This document shows positions 43,459-52,012 of a stretch of 64,000 nucleotides of DNA, one piece after another. Position numbers and translations under genes: made by a program. Origin of the DNA: Maricaulis sp. (GTDB lineage: Bacteria > Pseudomonadota > Alphaproteobacteria > Caulobacterales > Maricaulaceae). Under the pieces are notes generated by a model. It was given only the letters and a program-made list of their open reading frames with translations, was not told where the DNA came from and searched no databases. Location of the stretch: the NCBI RefSeq assembly GCF_017643475.1, contig NZ_JAEPNI010000001.1, positions 558,001 to 622,000 of the forward strand, given 5' to 3'. How positions within the stretch are numbered: position 1 is the first letter of the stretch; each line of letters begins with the position of its first letter.

Positions 43459-44067
43459 ATGGCCATCGATCTGGACGAGATCCGAAATGCGAGCCGGGAC
43501 GTGCAGTCCCGGTTCGTGCTCGATGCCGTCCTGGCCAATCCGCACCATCGCGCCATCCTCGAGCACGATCTAGTCCGGGGGCTGCCCGAGCCCTTCCTGA
43601 TGGCAGGCTCGGTCTACAAGGCCGTCTGGAATGCGCTGTTGGGCGAGGCACCGGATTTCGGCGTCAATGATTACGACCTAGCCTATTTCAATCCGGACGA
43701 CCTGACCGAAACCAGCGAGGCGGCGATTGAGGTCTCCATCGCAGACGCTTTTCGCGAACGTGGTATCGAGGTCGAAGCGTGCAACCAGGCGCGTGTGCAC
43801 ATCTGGTTCAACAGGAAATTCGGCACCCGGCGGGAGGCATTGTCTTCATCGCTTGAAGCGGTCGAAAAGTTTGCTTCTCGTACCCATGCAATCGGGCTGT
43901 TTGTCGGCGCTAACGGCCAGCCGGCGCTGCATGCGCCTTTCGGTTTCGAGGAGCTTTTGAGCCTTCATATACGCCCGGCGCCGGACCTTTCCGGAGCGGC
44001 GGCATGGAATGCCAAATGTGATGAACAATCGCGCCTCTGGCCCGGCTTGCGTTTCGAGCGCGCCTGA
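43459..44067 (+). CDS. Nucleotidyltransferase-like protein (COG3575 type)
   Basis: 202 residues. The N-terminal part has LPEPFLMAGSVYKAVWNALLG and APDFGVNDYDLAYFNPDDL, an aspartate-rich segment (N-D-Y-D) that resembles the DxD metal site of polymerase-beta-type nucleotidyltransferases. A later segment ACNQARVHIWFNRKFG is conserved in this small family. The acceptor is unknown. It starts six bases after pheT and is probably cotranscribed, although it has no known link to phenylalanyl-tRNA formation. Confidence 0.75.
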   Translation: MAIDLDEIRNASRDVQSRFVLDAVLANPHHRAILEHDLVRGLPEPFLMAGSVYKAVWNALLGEAPDFGVNDYDLAYFNPDDLTETSEAAIEVSIADAFRERGIEVEACNQARVHIWFNRKFGTRREALSSSLEAVEKFASRTHAIGLFVGANGQPALHAPFGFEELLSLHIRPAPDLSGAAAWNAKCDEQSRLWPGLRFERA

Positions 44068-44203
44068 CTATCGCAATGCGAGAGCCTGATCGAATTAATT
44101 CAACCCATTGGGGAATCTCGTCTATTCCACCGAGAGTTGATCAATTTTTTGGGAAAAATCGTCTCTGGCGTATGGCCTGAAAGGACCGGTCGAGCTAACA
44201 TCG

Positions 44204-44218
44204 TTAATGGAGCGTTAA
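44204..44218 (+). promoter_or_regulatory. CtrA-type box upstream of the PG-binding gene
   Basis: TTAATGGAGCGTTAA fits the CtrA consensus TTAA-N7-TTAA exactly. It lies 100 bases before the ATG at 44319, in a 250-base non-coding gap. CtrA is the cell-cycle master regulator of alphaproteobacteria. Confidence 0.6.
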
Positions 44219-44318
44219 GCGCCTGATTGCCCGTTACGGTTTATTGCCCGGGCTAATCGGGGGTGTTGCGGGGCGAATCATTTTGCAGCCGCAAGTAGTT
44301 TCCGGGGGGGAGTATCGA

Positions 44319-45722
44319 ATGCTGGAGCGGTGGACTGCCTTTCTCGCGCAAGCGGCTGCGACCGTGCTCGTGCTGATTGGCCTTGTCGTGCTTCTGGGCT
44401 TTACCCACATGCGAAGCTATCGCGCTGGTTTCTGCGCCAACAATGCCTGTGAATCCGAGGCTGCATTGCCACAACAGACCAGTGACCCCCTGGTGTTGCC
44501 GCAACAGAACGAAAGCGGTCTGATGACGGCTACCGCGGCCATGCCGGGCACACAATCGACCAATCCGGCGGCAGCCAGTGGCCAGCCCATACCCGATCCG
44601 CCGCCAAACCTGTCCGCGCGTCCCGCTACCGATGATGACGAGGATGAGCTGCCGGTGTCCGATCGTGTTTCGGGCACACGCCAGATCAACGGATCCTCGC
44701 GCCGCTCCGGCAGTTCCGGTCGTCGTGGCAGTTATGACGAATACTACCCGACACCGGGTGACGATATCTGCAACGATTATGAAGGCCCGGTGACGGACGC
44801 CGACCTGGCGCGTTGCTGGCTGCGCATCGGTGACGCCTATCAGTCCATCGGCCAGCTCGACTTTGCCCGTCGCGCCTGGGATCGTTCGCTGGAGATCGGT
44901 GCCTATCGTGGTGCCCAGGCCTCTCTGGTTGCCCAGCAGCGCATGCAGGCGGCGACACTCGCCCAGGCCTGCCGTACGACTTATGAAAGCCTTGAGCGAA
45001 TTTCCCGTGGCCATCGCCTTGGTGAAGTCGAGGGCGGCGGTATCATCGATCTTCAACTGCGGCAGCAATCCCTGGCTGCGTTGGGGTATTACGCCGATGA
45101 GGTGGATGGGTCCTATGGTCCGAACACCCGCCGCGCGGTTCGCGACTTCCAGGCTGATATGGGCTTTGACCAGACCGGCGCGCTCAATCCGCGCGAGACG
45201 GTCGACCTGATCTGTCACGCTGCCATCACTGCTCGCGATCCTGGCGCCCAGAACCTGCTGGGCATCATGTTTGCGACCGGTCTGGGTGTGGAACTGAATG
45301 TCGACATGGCCATTGAATGGCTGGAGATCGCTGCGACGCGCGGTCATCCGGAAGCCAATTTCAACCTCGCCCTGATTTATGGCACCGGAACGATCCAGGG
45401 CAGCTATCGCATGTGCGGTGTCGTCGAGAGCCCAGAGCGTGCGGACAGCTATCTGCGCCGCGCCGCCGAGCTGGAGCACGGTCGTGCGCGCTTTATTCGT
45501 GACAATGAGGGTTTCCGCCAGGACGCGGTGTCACGCTGGGACAATATCGCGGCCCGTCTGGCCAGTGAGGCCGCCCAGGCCCGAGATCCGTTCTGGGAAG
45601 CCTGGCAGGCCCGCCTCGACGAGGCCGAGGCCGACGCAGCCTATCGGGCCATTCAGCCTGGATGTTATCTGACAGCGGTTGCTGAACGTGCCGCCGCTGC
45701 CGAAGAGGACCCGGCGCCCTGA
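44319..45722 (+). CDS. Membrane-anchored peptidoglycan-binding and Sel1-repeat protein
   Basis: 467 residues. An N-terminal membrane helix at about residues 9-32 (AATVLVLIGLVVLLGF) is followed by a proline-, serine- and acid-rich low-complexity linker to about residue 130. A TPR-like CWLRIGDAYQSIGQLDFARRAWDRSLEI segment follows. A peptidoglycan-binding domain (SLAALGYYADEVDGSYGPNTRRAVRDFQ) lies at about residues 240-285, and Sel1-type repeats (GAQNLLGIMFATGLGVELN, ATRGHPEANFNLALIYGTG) near residues 305-355. It probably links the inner membrane to the cell wall and acts in septal or polar growth. The CtrA box supports cell-cycle control. The ribosome site is GGGGGGAGT. Confidence 0.83.
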   Translation: MLERWTAFLAQAAATVLVLIGLVVLLGFTHMRSYRAGFCANNACESEAALPQQTSDPLVLPQQNESGLMTATAAMPGTQSTNPAAASGQPIPDPPPNLSARPATDDDEDELPVSDRVSGTRQINGSSRRSGSSGRRGSYDEYYPTPGDDICNDYEGPVTDADLARCWLRIGDAYQSIGQLDFARRAWDRSLEIGAYRGAQASLVAQQRMQAATLAQACRTTYESLERISRGHRLGEVEGGGIIDLQLRQQSLAALGYYADEVDGSYGPNTRRAVRDFQADMGFDQTGALNPRETVDLICHAAITARDPGAQNLLGIMFATGLGVELNVDMAIEWLEIAATRGHPEANFNLALIYGTGTIQGSYRMCGVVESPERADSYLRRAAELEHGRARFIRDNEGFRQDAVSRWDNIAARLASEAAQARDPFWEAWQARLDEAEADAAYRAIQPGCYLTAVAERAAAAEEDPAP

Positions 45723-45746
45723 TCGGCGCCCGGAGGGAGTGGAAAG

Positions 45747-46436
45747 ATGAAGAAACTCGGACTTGGACTTGCTCTTATCGCGCTGGCAGGCTGTCAATCT
45801 GCTGGTTCGCACGAACATATGTTCCACGCGGGTATCGTTCCGGCGGTTGATACCGACCTTGAGGCTCGCAGCATTTGTTCCGCGACCTCTTACGAACAAG
45901 ATCGCAATATCTATCTCACGGGCGTGCGGGAGATGCGTCGTGGGTTGGGTATCATGCAAGGGCCGGAAATCGGCGGGGTAACGCTTCCGCAAGGCGCCCC
46001 GGATCAAAGCCCTCGTTCGCCGAGCGCCTATAACAACCACGAGCCGGCCGTTTCGGATGTGGTGTATCTGATTTCCCAGTTCGAGGCAGAACTTGATGGC
46101 TCCTATGACGCGGTCGTCCAGAGCTGTCGAGCCTATAATCAGTGCATGATCCAGAATGATTATACGGAGAGCGATTGTAACCGGATCCAGGGCCAGTGGT
46201 CTGACAGCCAGGTGCGCTTCCACCAATTGGCCGAGCGCATGGCTGATGTTCGCGCGCAGGTCGCCCAGTCCTGCGGTGACTGTGTGCCAAGCCATTATCG
46301 TGGCCATCACGCACGCCATGAGGGCGAGCGCGGTGATTACGGTGACTATGCCGGTGAGCGTCGCCGTGCAGATACGCCCGACAGCTATTACGGACCCTTC
46401 TCGGCCGGGAATGGGCAGCCGAGCACTGGTGACTGA
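45747..46436 (+). CDS. Lipoprotein of unknown function with C-terminal low-complexity tail
   Basis: 229 residues. The lipobox LIALAGCQSA (cysteine 16) predicts a lipoprotein. The central helical part has several cysteines (SICSATS, VQSCRAYNQC, SDCNRI, SCGDC), eight in all with the anchor, so disulfides are likely. The C-terminus is rich in His, Arg, Tyr and Gly (HYRGHHARHEGERGDYGDY). I do not recognise the family. It lies 24 bases after the PG-binding gene, with GGAGTGGAAAG before its ATG, so the pair forms an operon with an envelope role. Confidence 0.78.
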   Translation: MKKLGLGLALIALAGCQSAGSHEHMFHAGIVPAVDTDLEARSICSATSYEQDRNIYLTGVREMRRGLGIMQGPEIGGVTLPQGAPDQSPRSPSAYNNHEPAVSDVVYLISQFEAELDGSYDAVVQSCRAYNQCMIQNDYTESDCNRIQGQWSDSQVRFHQLAERMADVRAQVAQSCGDCVPSHYRGHHARHEGERGDYGDYAGERRRADTPDSYYGPFSAGNGQPSTGD

Positions 46437-46459
46437 TCCAGGCGAAAGCGTTGAATGAG

Positions 46460-46487
46460 AACGGGGCCCCGCAAGGCCCCGTTTTTG
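46460..46487 (+). terminator. Terminator after the lipoprotein gene
   Basis: AACGGGGCC and GGCCCCGTT with a short CCGCAA loop form a 9-bp stem followed by TTTTG. It ends the 44319-46436 unit, and the structure is bidirectional relative to the leftward gene beginning at 47839. Confidence 0.8.
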
Positions 46488-46504
46488 TGTGTGCAGATAT
46501 CCGG

Positions 46505-47839
46505 CTAGAAACTGCCGCCGATGCGGTTTTTCCAGTAGCCGACATCCTCGGCATATTTGCCAACCATTTCGCCCAGCACATTGTCCAGCAGCAGGCTGTC
46601 AAAACCGATCCACTCATCCTGGTTGATCTCGTCGATACTCGTCATCGAGTGACGCAGGAAGATCACATAAACCCCGATGAGGGCGATGAAGAGGAAGGCG
46701 AAGATCAGTCCGAGATCGGCAATGCGAGCCCAGAGGTCAAAGGCGAGGCTGTCGGCGAATATGCTGTTCACTCCGACCATGACGATCAGGAACAGCGCCG
46801 GGATCATCACCAGGTAATAGCCGGAATTGCGCAGGATCTGGAACATCACCCCGCGGATGAAGCTCTCGATGAAGAAGATGCGCCACGCGATCCACAAAAC
46901 GGTCGTGTGCCATTTGCGGGCCTGTTTGGAGAATTCGCTGGCATCCTTTTCCTGACCGACAGTCACTGATTTCGCCAGCCCCTCGGCGGTGCGGAAATGG
47001 TCGTTCATGCGCGCCAGATAGCGGGTGATGAAATTGGACAGTTCGCGGAAGTTGTTGCGCTGATAAGGCGCGTACTCCACGTAATAGGCAATCCACATGG
47101 CAAAGGCGCCGCCCAGCGTCGTCAGGGCGGCAAACCCGGCCTGGTTGATGTCAGTCACATCCATTGCCAGCGGACCCAGCTGCAAACCATCACCCAGCCC
47201 CATCATCGCGGCCAGGCCCAGCGCCACACCATCATTATAGATCAGGTTGATGATCAGGATGGAGGAGATGATGGCGGAAAAGACCACAGTCAGCTTGCGC
47301 ACATTGCCGTTGATCTCCTTGCGCATCTGGTTGAGCAGGTAAAGGCAGCCGGCATCTTCGGGGAAGTGGCGGGCGATGATCGCACCTTCCTCATCTTCAT
47401 AGAGGTTCTGACAGTCAGCCGAGATCGGGACCCGACCGTTGAGGAAACGCGTACCTTCGGCGTGATAACGCTCGGCGACCTCATCGCTCAGCTCGGTGGG
47501 CATTTTGATATAACCGACAACCACGCTCAGCCAGTTGAAAAGCACGCCATGGCGAGTGATGTGTTTGTCTTCGTGCTTGAAATCCTCGCCCAGGGCCCGC
47601 TCGGTCTCGGTCTGTGGTCGCGAGGCCCGGGACAGGGCAGCCCAGGCACTGGTACCGCTGTGCGCAGACTTCACCATGCCCGCCGAGGCATTTCCGCTCG
47701 GCTTGATGCGGAAGATGCGCATGACCGGGCGGAAAACCGGGGCGACGACGCGGGAGAGCAATTGCAGTGGGATCTGCCGCGCCAGCACCAGCAGGATCAA
47801 CAGCCCGATCCCGGCCAGAAGTACAAGTCCGTTCGCCAT
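46505..47839 (-). CDS. Polytopic membrane protein of unknown function
   Basis: 444 residues. One N-terminal helix (residues 4-20) precedes a soluble part of about 150 residues with WAALSRASRPQTETERALGED and GCLYLLNQMRKEINGNVRK. At least five membrane segments then follow (about 180-215, 235-255, 312-330, 340-360, 375-400). I see no motif of a known transporter or enzyme family. It reads as a conserved unknown in this group; I can only state its topology. Cytosolic or periplasmic orientation is not fixed. It converges on the lipoprotein gene and stands apart from the GNAT gene by 120 bases. Confidence 0.7.
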   Translation of the reverse strand: MANGLVLLAGIGLLILLVLARQIPLQLLSRVVAPVFRPVMRIFRIKPSGNASAGMVKSAHSGTSAWAALSRASRPQTETERALGEDFKHEDKHITRHGVLFNWLSVVVGYIKMPTELSDEVAERYHAEGTRFLNGRVPISADCQNLYEDEEGAIIARHFPEDAGCLYLLNQMRKEINGNVRKLTVVFSAIISSILIINLIYNDGVALGLAAMMGLGDGLQLGPLAMDVTDINQAGFAALTTLGGAFAMWIAYYVEYAPYQRNNFRELSNFITRYLARMNDHFRTAEGLAKSVTVGQEKDASEFSKQARKWHTTVLWIAWRIFFIESFIRGVMFQILRNSGYYLVMIPALFLIVMVGVNSIFADSLAFDLWARIADLGLIFAFLFIALIGVYVIFLRHSMTSIDEINQDEWIGFDSLLLDNVLGEMVGKYAEDVGYWKNRIGGSF

Positions 47840-47959
47840 GATCTCTCCCCACTCTCAACAAACACGTCTTACGGGAAGTATCGCATTTTGAGAGGCTAGG
47901 GCGAAGGGGAAACGCCCGGGTCCCGTCCCCTTTTGGCAGCCGGTCGTCCCTGTGCGGCT

Positions 47960-48484
47960 TCAGTCCTCGTCCGCTGCGAACGCGGCGTGATAGGCAATCG
48001 TCACGTGGGTGACATCTATCGGCGCGCCAGACAGGCTGAGCAACTGGAAGGCATCGCCGTACGTCGCTTCCGGGTCGGCCTCCCAGAACCAGTTGATATC
48101 GCGTGCCGGCGTGAAGCCGAACCGCTTGTAGTAGGCGGGGTCACCGAGCAGGACGCAGAAGGGAACGCCCAGCTTCTTCAGATACTCCAGCCCGTGTTCG
48201 ATCAGGGCGCTGCCGATGCCGCGTTTCTGTACATCCGGCGCGACAGCAACGGGGCCAAGCCCGATGCCGTAGAGTTCGGTTCCCGAGGTGGTCCGCCCTG
48301 TGACCGGGGCGAACATGATCTCCCCGACGATACGTCCATGGTCTTCGGCGACAAGTTCCAGCGTATCCGCGTCGGCCGCGCGAAGTGCGCGCACAATCCG
48401 GCTTTCTGCTACGCCATCAAAAGCGGCGTCCAGCAATTGCCGGACGCCGTCTGTCTCATCCTCGTCGAAAGCGCGGATCTGCAT
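47960..48484 (-). CDS. GNAT-family N-acetyltransferase
   Basis: 174 residues. Acetyl-CoA motif A reads VAPDVQKRGIGSALIEHGLEYL (Q/R-x2-G-x-G/A) at about residues 78-99, and the C-terminal half has VLLGDPAYYKRFGFTPA, usual for YhbS-type GNATs. The acceptor could be a small molecule or a protein. Its start lies three bases from the end of eipA (48487), on the same strand, so it is likely in the eipA operon. Confidence 0.87.
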   Translation of the reverse strand: MQIRAFDEDETDGVRQLLDAAFDGVAESRIVRALRAADADTLELVAEDHGRIVGEIMFAPVTGRTTSGTELYGIGLGPVAVAPDVQKRGIGSALIEHGLEYLKKLGVPFCVLLGDPAYYKRFGFTPARDINWFWEADPEATYGDAFQLLSLSGAPIDVTHVTIAYHAAFAADED

Positions 48485-48486
48485 GG

Positions 48487-49074
48487 CTAGAACGGCAGCC
48501 AGCGGCGATTACGCGAATAGGCCAGATAGCCAACATTCGCACCGGCGCGTAGGCCGACACCGGAACGGATCGGGGCGAGGGTGATCTCGTCAGCGCGCTG
48601 ATAATTCACGCCCAGGCCAGCGATGAAATAGGCCGATCCCTCGACGCCCGGAAAACGCTGATACAGGCGATCGACATCGTCCAGATTATAGACCAGTACA
48701 AACACGCGGCTGGCATTGCCACCGGCATCCCACCCGATGGAGGGGCCGCGCCAATAGACTTTCTCGCGCTCGCCGGATTTCAGTGTCAGATAGCCTTCGC
48801 CATAGCGAAGGCCGATGCCGACTGCGCCTGCGACTTCCTCGCCGGCAACATAGCCAACCGGGCGCCCGAGATCGGAAAACACGCGCTCCAGCACGCTGGC
48901 CGCAGCTTCCGCGGTGACGCCGAAGAAGTCAGCGACAGCATCGACGACCTCATCCTGGGAATAGGTGTCAACGGGTTCGGAGTACTCGCTTGGCTGACCA
49001 TAATCGGGGTCCTGGGCCAGCCCGGGAGCGGCCAGAAGGCTCAGGGCAGCAAATGCAGAAAGGGCGCGGCGCAT
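48487..49074 (-). CDS. eipA: EipA (DUF1134) envelope protein
   Basis: 195 residues. A signal peptide (MRRALSAFAALSLLAAPGLAQ) and a DUF1134 domain with TYSQDEVVDAVADFFGVTAE, WRGPSIGWDAGGNASRVFVLVYNL and RFPGVEGSAYFIAGLG, then GVGLRAGANVGYLAYS at the end. EipA is a periplasmic beta-barrel-like protein studied in Brucella and Caulobacter, where it supports envelope integrity; in Brucella eipA was reported to be under direct control of CtrA. TTGGAGAG lies 6 bases before the ATG at 49074, which decides the start. A CtrA-like box lies upstream at 49142. Confidence 0.9.
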   Translation of the reverse strand: MRRALSAFAALSLLAAPGLAQDPDYGQPSEYSEPVDTYSQDEVVDAVADFFGVTAEAAASVLERVFSDLGRPVGYVAGEEVAGAVGIGLRYGEGYLTLKSGEREKVYWRGPSIGWDAGGNASRVFVLVYNLDDVDRLYQRFPGVEGSAYFIAGLGVNYQRADEITLAPIRSGVGLRAGANVGYLAYSRNRRWLPF

Positions 49075-49141
49075 GATACTCTCCAAAACTGGGTTCGCGG
49101 ATCTATTGCCAAGCGAATAGGGCGAGAGAGCGGCGAATCCC

Positions 49142-49156
49142 TTAGCGCTTGGTTAA
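49142..49156. promoter_or_regulatory. CtrA-like box between eipA and the M3 peptidase
   Basis: TTAGCGCTTGGTTAA differs from TTAA-N7-TTAA at one base (TTAG). It lies 68 bases upstream of the eipA start and 111 before the divergent peptidase start. CtrA control of eipA is known from Brucella. Confidence 0.45.
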
Positions 49157-49266
49157 TCTCGCGAAGAGTTCATCTCTCCGGGCTGCGTCATGATGCATGT
49201 TTCATTTTAATCTCTTCCTTTCACTCGATAGATTTCCCGGCAGTGATTGCTGAAGGGGAAAACGCA

Positions 49267-51453
49267 ATGCGCAATGTGCTTTTGATGTCCGTGGCGGGGC
49301 TGGCCGTTTTGGCGGCTGCCTGTACGCCGGACAGTGAGACTGAAACCGATATGACCGCTGCCAACGATGCCCAGGTCGAATCTGCGGCTGAGGCCACGAT
49401 GTCCGACAATGTCCTGCTGGCCGAGTGGAGCGGCCCGTATCAGGGCGTGCCGAACTTTCAGAGCGCGACGCTGGCTGGCCTGCGTTCTGCGGTCGAGGAA
49501 GGCATGGCGCTGAACCTGGCCGAAGTCGATGCCATCGTGAACAATCCGGAACCCGCGAGTTTCGAGAACACGATCGTTGCGCTCGAGCGAGCAGGTCAGC
49601 CGCTTGGCCGTGTCTTCAGCTATTGGGGTATCTGGTCATCGAATGTGTCGACGCCGGAATTCCGCGATATCCAGCGCGAGCTCTCCCCGCAGCTAGCGGC
49701 GTTCAACTCCCGGATCACCCAGAACGAGGCGCTCTTCAGCCGCGTCCGTGCTGTGTATGAGGGCGCGGAAATGTCCGGCCTTCGTGTTGACCAACAGCGC
49801 CTTGTCCAGCTGACCTATGATGGTTTCGCCCGCAATGGCGCGACGCTGGAAGGCGAGGCGGCCGAGCGTTATGCGGCGATCCAGCAACGCCTGGCTGAAT
49901 TGCACACGCAATTCTCCAACAACGTGCTGCACGATGAGGAGAATTACGTCACCTATCTGAGCGCTGACCAGCTCTCTGGCCTGCCGTCCGGCTTTGTTCA
50001 GGCGTCTGCAGCAGCGGCATCTGCGCGTGGCCAAGAAGGCCAGTACGCGATCACCAATACGCGTTCTTCCATGTCACCCTTCCTGACTTTCTCGGACGAG
50101 CGTGAGCTGCGCGAACAGGTCTGGCGCAATTATTACAGCCGCGGCGATAATGGCGATGAATTCGACAACAACGCCATTATCACCGAGATCCTGCAGCTGC
50201 GCCACGAGCGTATCCAGCTGCTGGGTTATGACAATTACGCTCAGTGGCGCCTGGAAAACCGCATGGCGGGCACACCCGAGCGTGCGCTGGAATTGATGGA
50301 AGGTGTCTGGGGTGCGGCAGTGGCGCGCATCGAGGAAGAAGTCGCTGATATGCAGGCCCTGGCGGATGCTGATGGTGCCGGCATCACCATCGAGCCGTGG
50401 GATTATCGCTATTACGCGGAGAAAGTCCGCCAGGCGCGTTATGACCTCGACAATAACGAGGTCGCCCAATACCTGCAGCTCGATAATCTGCGCGAGGGCA
50501 TGTTCTACGTGGCCGGCGAACTGTTCGGTTTCGACTTCCGGGCTTTGCCGGTGGGCGAGGTCTCCGTCTGGCATGATACGGTGCGCGTCTGGGAAGTCAC
50601 CAATCGCGAGACAGGCGAGCATGTCGGTCTGTGGTATCTCGATCCCTTCGCTCGTCAGGGCAAGCGTTCAGGCGCCTGGGCGAACAGCTTCCGTAGCCAC
50701 ACCACCTTTGATGGCCAGACCAATGTCTTGGCGACGAACAATTCCAACTTCGTCGAGCCGGCCCCGGGTGAGCCGGTCCTGGTCAGCTGGGATGATGCGG
50801 AGACCTTCTTCCATGAATTTGGCCACGCCCTGCACTATCTGTCTTCCAACGTCGCCTATCCGACGTTGAATGGCGGTGTGCGCGACTACACCGAGTTCCA
50901 GTCGCAATTGCTCGAGCGCTGGCTGTCGACCGAACCGGTGATCGCCAACTATCTCGTGCACGCGGAGACTGGCGAGCCGATGCCGGAAGCGCTGATCGAG
51001 CGCATCAATGAGGCAGCGAACTTCAATCAGGGTTTTGCAACGGGCGAATATCTCGCCTCGGCCCTGATGGACATGGTCTATCACACGACAGACCCGGCCG
51101 AGATCGGTGATCCGGACACGTTTGAGCGCGAAACGCTGGAGCGTCTGGGCATGCCGTCGGAAATCGTCATGCGTCACCGCAGTCCGCATTTCGGACATGT
51201 CTTCTCTGGTGAGGGCTATTCCGCCGGTTACTACGGTTACATGTGGGCGGACGTCCTGACCGCTGACGCGGCTGAAGCCTTTGAAGCGGCACCGGGTGGT
51301 TATTATGATGCCGAGATGGCCCAGCGCCTGGTCGACTATCTGTTTGCGCCTCGAAATGCGATGGATCCGGCAGAGGCTTATCGCCTGTTCCGCGGGCGTG
51401 ATGCCGAAGTCTCGGCATTGATGCGGGATCGCGGATTCCCGGTCACCGAATAG
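49267..51453 (+). CDS. dcp: M3-family peptidase (peptidyl-dipeptidase Dcp-like), exported
   Basis: 728 residues. The N-terminus (MRNVLLMSVAGLAVLAAACTPD) is a signal peptide with a lipobox-like AAC, so a lipoprotein is possible. The zinc motif HEFGHALHY lies at about residue 520, with the third ligand glutamate in YTEFQSQLLE. M3 peptidases trim oligopeptides; Dcp removes C-terminal dipeptides. The N-terminal half is helical with ALDALAG-type segments such as LAGLRSAVEEGMALN. GAAGGGGAAAACG precedes the ATG. It probably helps use peptide nutrients together with the M14 enzyme at 52 kb. Confidence 0.9.
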   Translation: MRNVLLMSVAGLAVLAAACTPDSETETDMTAANDAQVESAAEATMSDNVLLAEWSGPYQGVPNFQSATLAGLRSAVEEGMALNLAEVDAIVNNPEPASFENTIVALERAGQPLGRVFSYWGIWSSNVSTPEFRDIQRELSPQLAAFNSRITQNEALFSRVRAVYEGAEMSGLRVDQQRLVQLTYDGFARNGATLEGEAAERYAAIQQRLAELHTQFSNNVLHDEENYVTYLSADQLSGLPSGFVQASAAAASARGQEGQYAITNTRSSMSPFLTFSDERELREQVWRNYYSRGDNGDEFDNNAIITEILQLRHERIQLLGYDNYAQWRLENRMAGTPERALELMEGVWGAAVARIEEEVADMQALADADGAGITIEPWDYRYYAEKVRQARYDLDNNEVAQYLQLDNLREGMFYVAGELFGFDFRALPVGEVSVWHDTVRVWEVTNRETGEHVGLWYLDPFARQGKRSGAWANSFRSHTTFDGQTNVLATNNSNFVEPAPGEPVLVSWDDAETFFHEFGHALHYLSSNVAYPTLNGGVRDYTEFQSQLLERWLSTEPVIANYLVHAETGEPMPEALIERINEAANFNQGFATGEYLASALMDMVYHTTDPAEIGDPDTFERETLERLGMPSEIVMRHRSPHFGHVFSGEGYSAGYYGYMWADVLTADAAEAFEAAPGGYYDAEMAQRLVDYLFAPRNAMDPAEAYRLFRGRDAEVSALMRDRGFPVTE

Positions 51454-51476
51454 GGTCGACACGAATTGATCAAGGA

Positions 51477-51506
51477 AAAGGCGGCTCATTGGAGCCGCCT
51501 TTTTTA
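51477..51506 (+). terminator. Terminator after the M3 peptidase gene
   Basis: GGCGGCTC and GAGCCGCC form an 8-bp stem with an ATTG loop, flanked by AAAA and TTTTTT. It is shared with the converging BLUF gene, whose stop overlaps its end at 51504. Confidence 0.85.
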
Positions 51507-51941
51507 CTGCACGCCGATGGATACTCCTGGCGAGCCCCGGAAGCCCAGAAAGAGCGCCCGGACATCTGGTGTGACACTGACGGGCAGAGCGCCTGCGACG
51601 CCAGTTGATGTCTGTTGCTTCATGTCTGCTTGCGGGCGAACCTGCCGAGCGACATGGCACCCCATACGCCAGTCGGGGAAACAGCGCGTTTCGCCGTCTG
51701 TCTGCAGCACGACAACCGGGTTGGAGTGGCGAGAATCCGCACAAATCGCTTGATAGGTGGACTCCACGGCCGCCTTTGGCCCCTCCAGCAATTGCATGAA
51801 ATGACCGTCCAGCGAGAGCAGGAAGCCCGTAATACCCATCTCGGCATTATTACGGCGTGCCGCGTCGAGAATAGCGTCCAGGCTCGGTTGGTCGAGACCA
51901 GGCGCTGTCGTGGATACGTATACCAAGCGGTGTACCGCCAT
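51504..51941 (-). CDS. BLUF blue-light sensor, stand-alone
   Basis: 145 residues. The BLUF domain (residues 1-95) has all flavin-site residues of AppA at the expected spacing: Y8, N32, Q50, W91 and M93 (AppA Y21, N45, Q63, W104, M106). A FAD-binding photoreceptor is thus predicted. A short unique C-terminal tail of about 45 residues follows (TSTGVAGALPVS...RGSPGVSIGVQ) without an effector domain. It may act through protein contacts, as other short BLUF proteins do. GGAGGATTTA lies just before the ATG at 51941. It stands between two large peptidase genes. Confidence 0.93.
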   Translation of the reverse strand: MAVHRLVYVSTTAPGLDQPSLDAILDAARRNNAEMGITGFLLSLDGHFMQLLEGPKAAVESTYQAICADSRHSNPVVVLQTDGETRCFPDWRMGCHVARQVRPQADMKQQTSTGVAGALPVSVTPDVRALFLGFRGSPGVSIGVQ

Positions 51942-52012
51942 TAAATCCTCCAAACTTGTCGACTAAGCCGGGCTCCGCCTCTTCCACCATGTCGTGGCGC
52001 TCGCCGCGGCAG

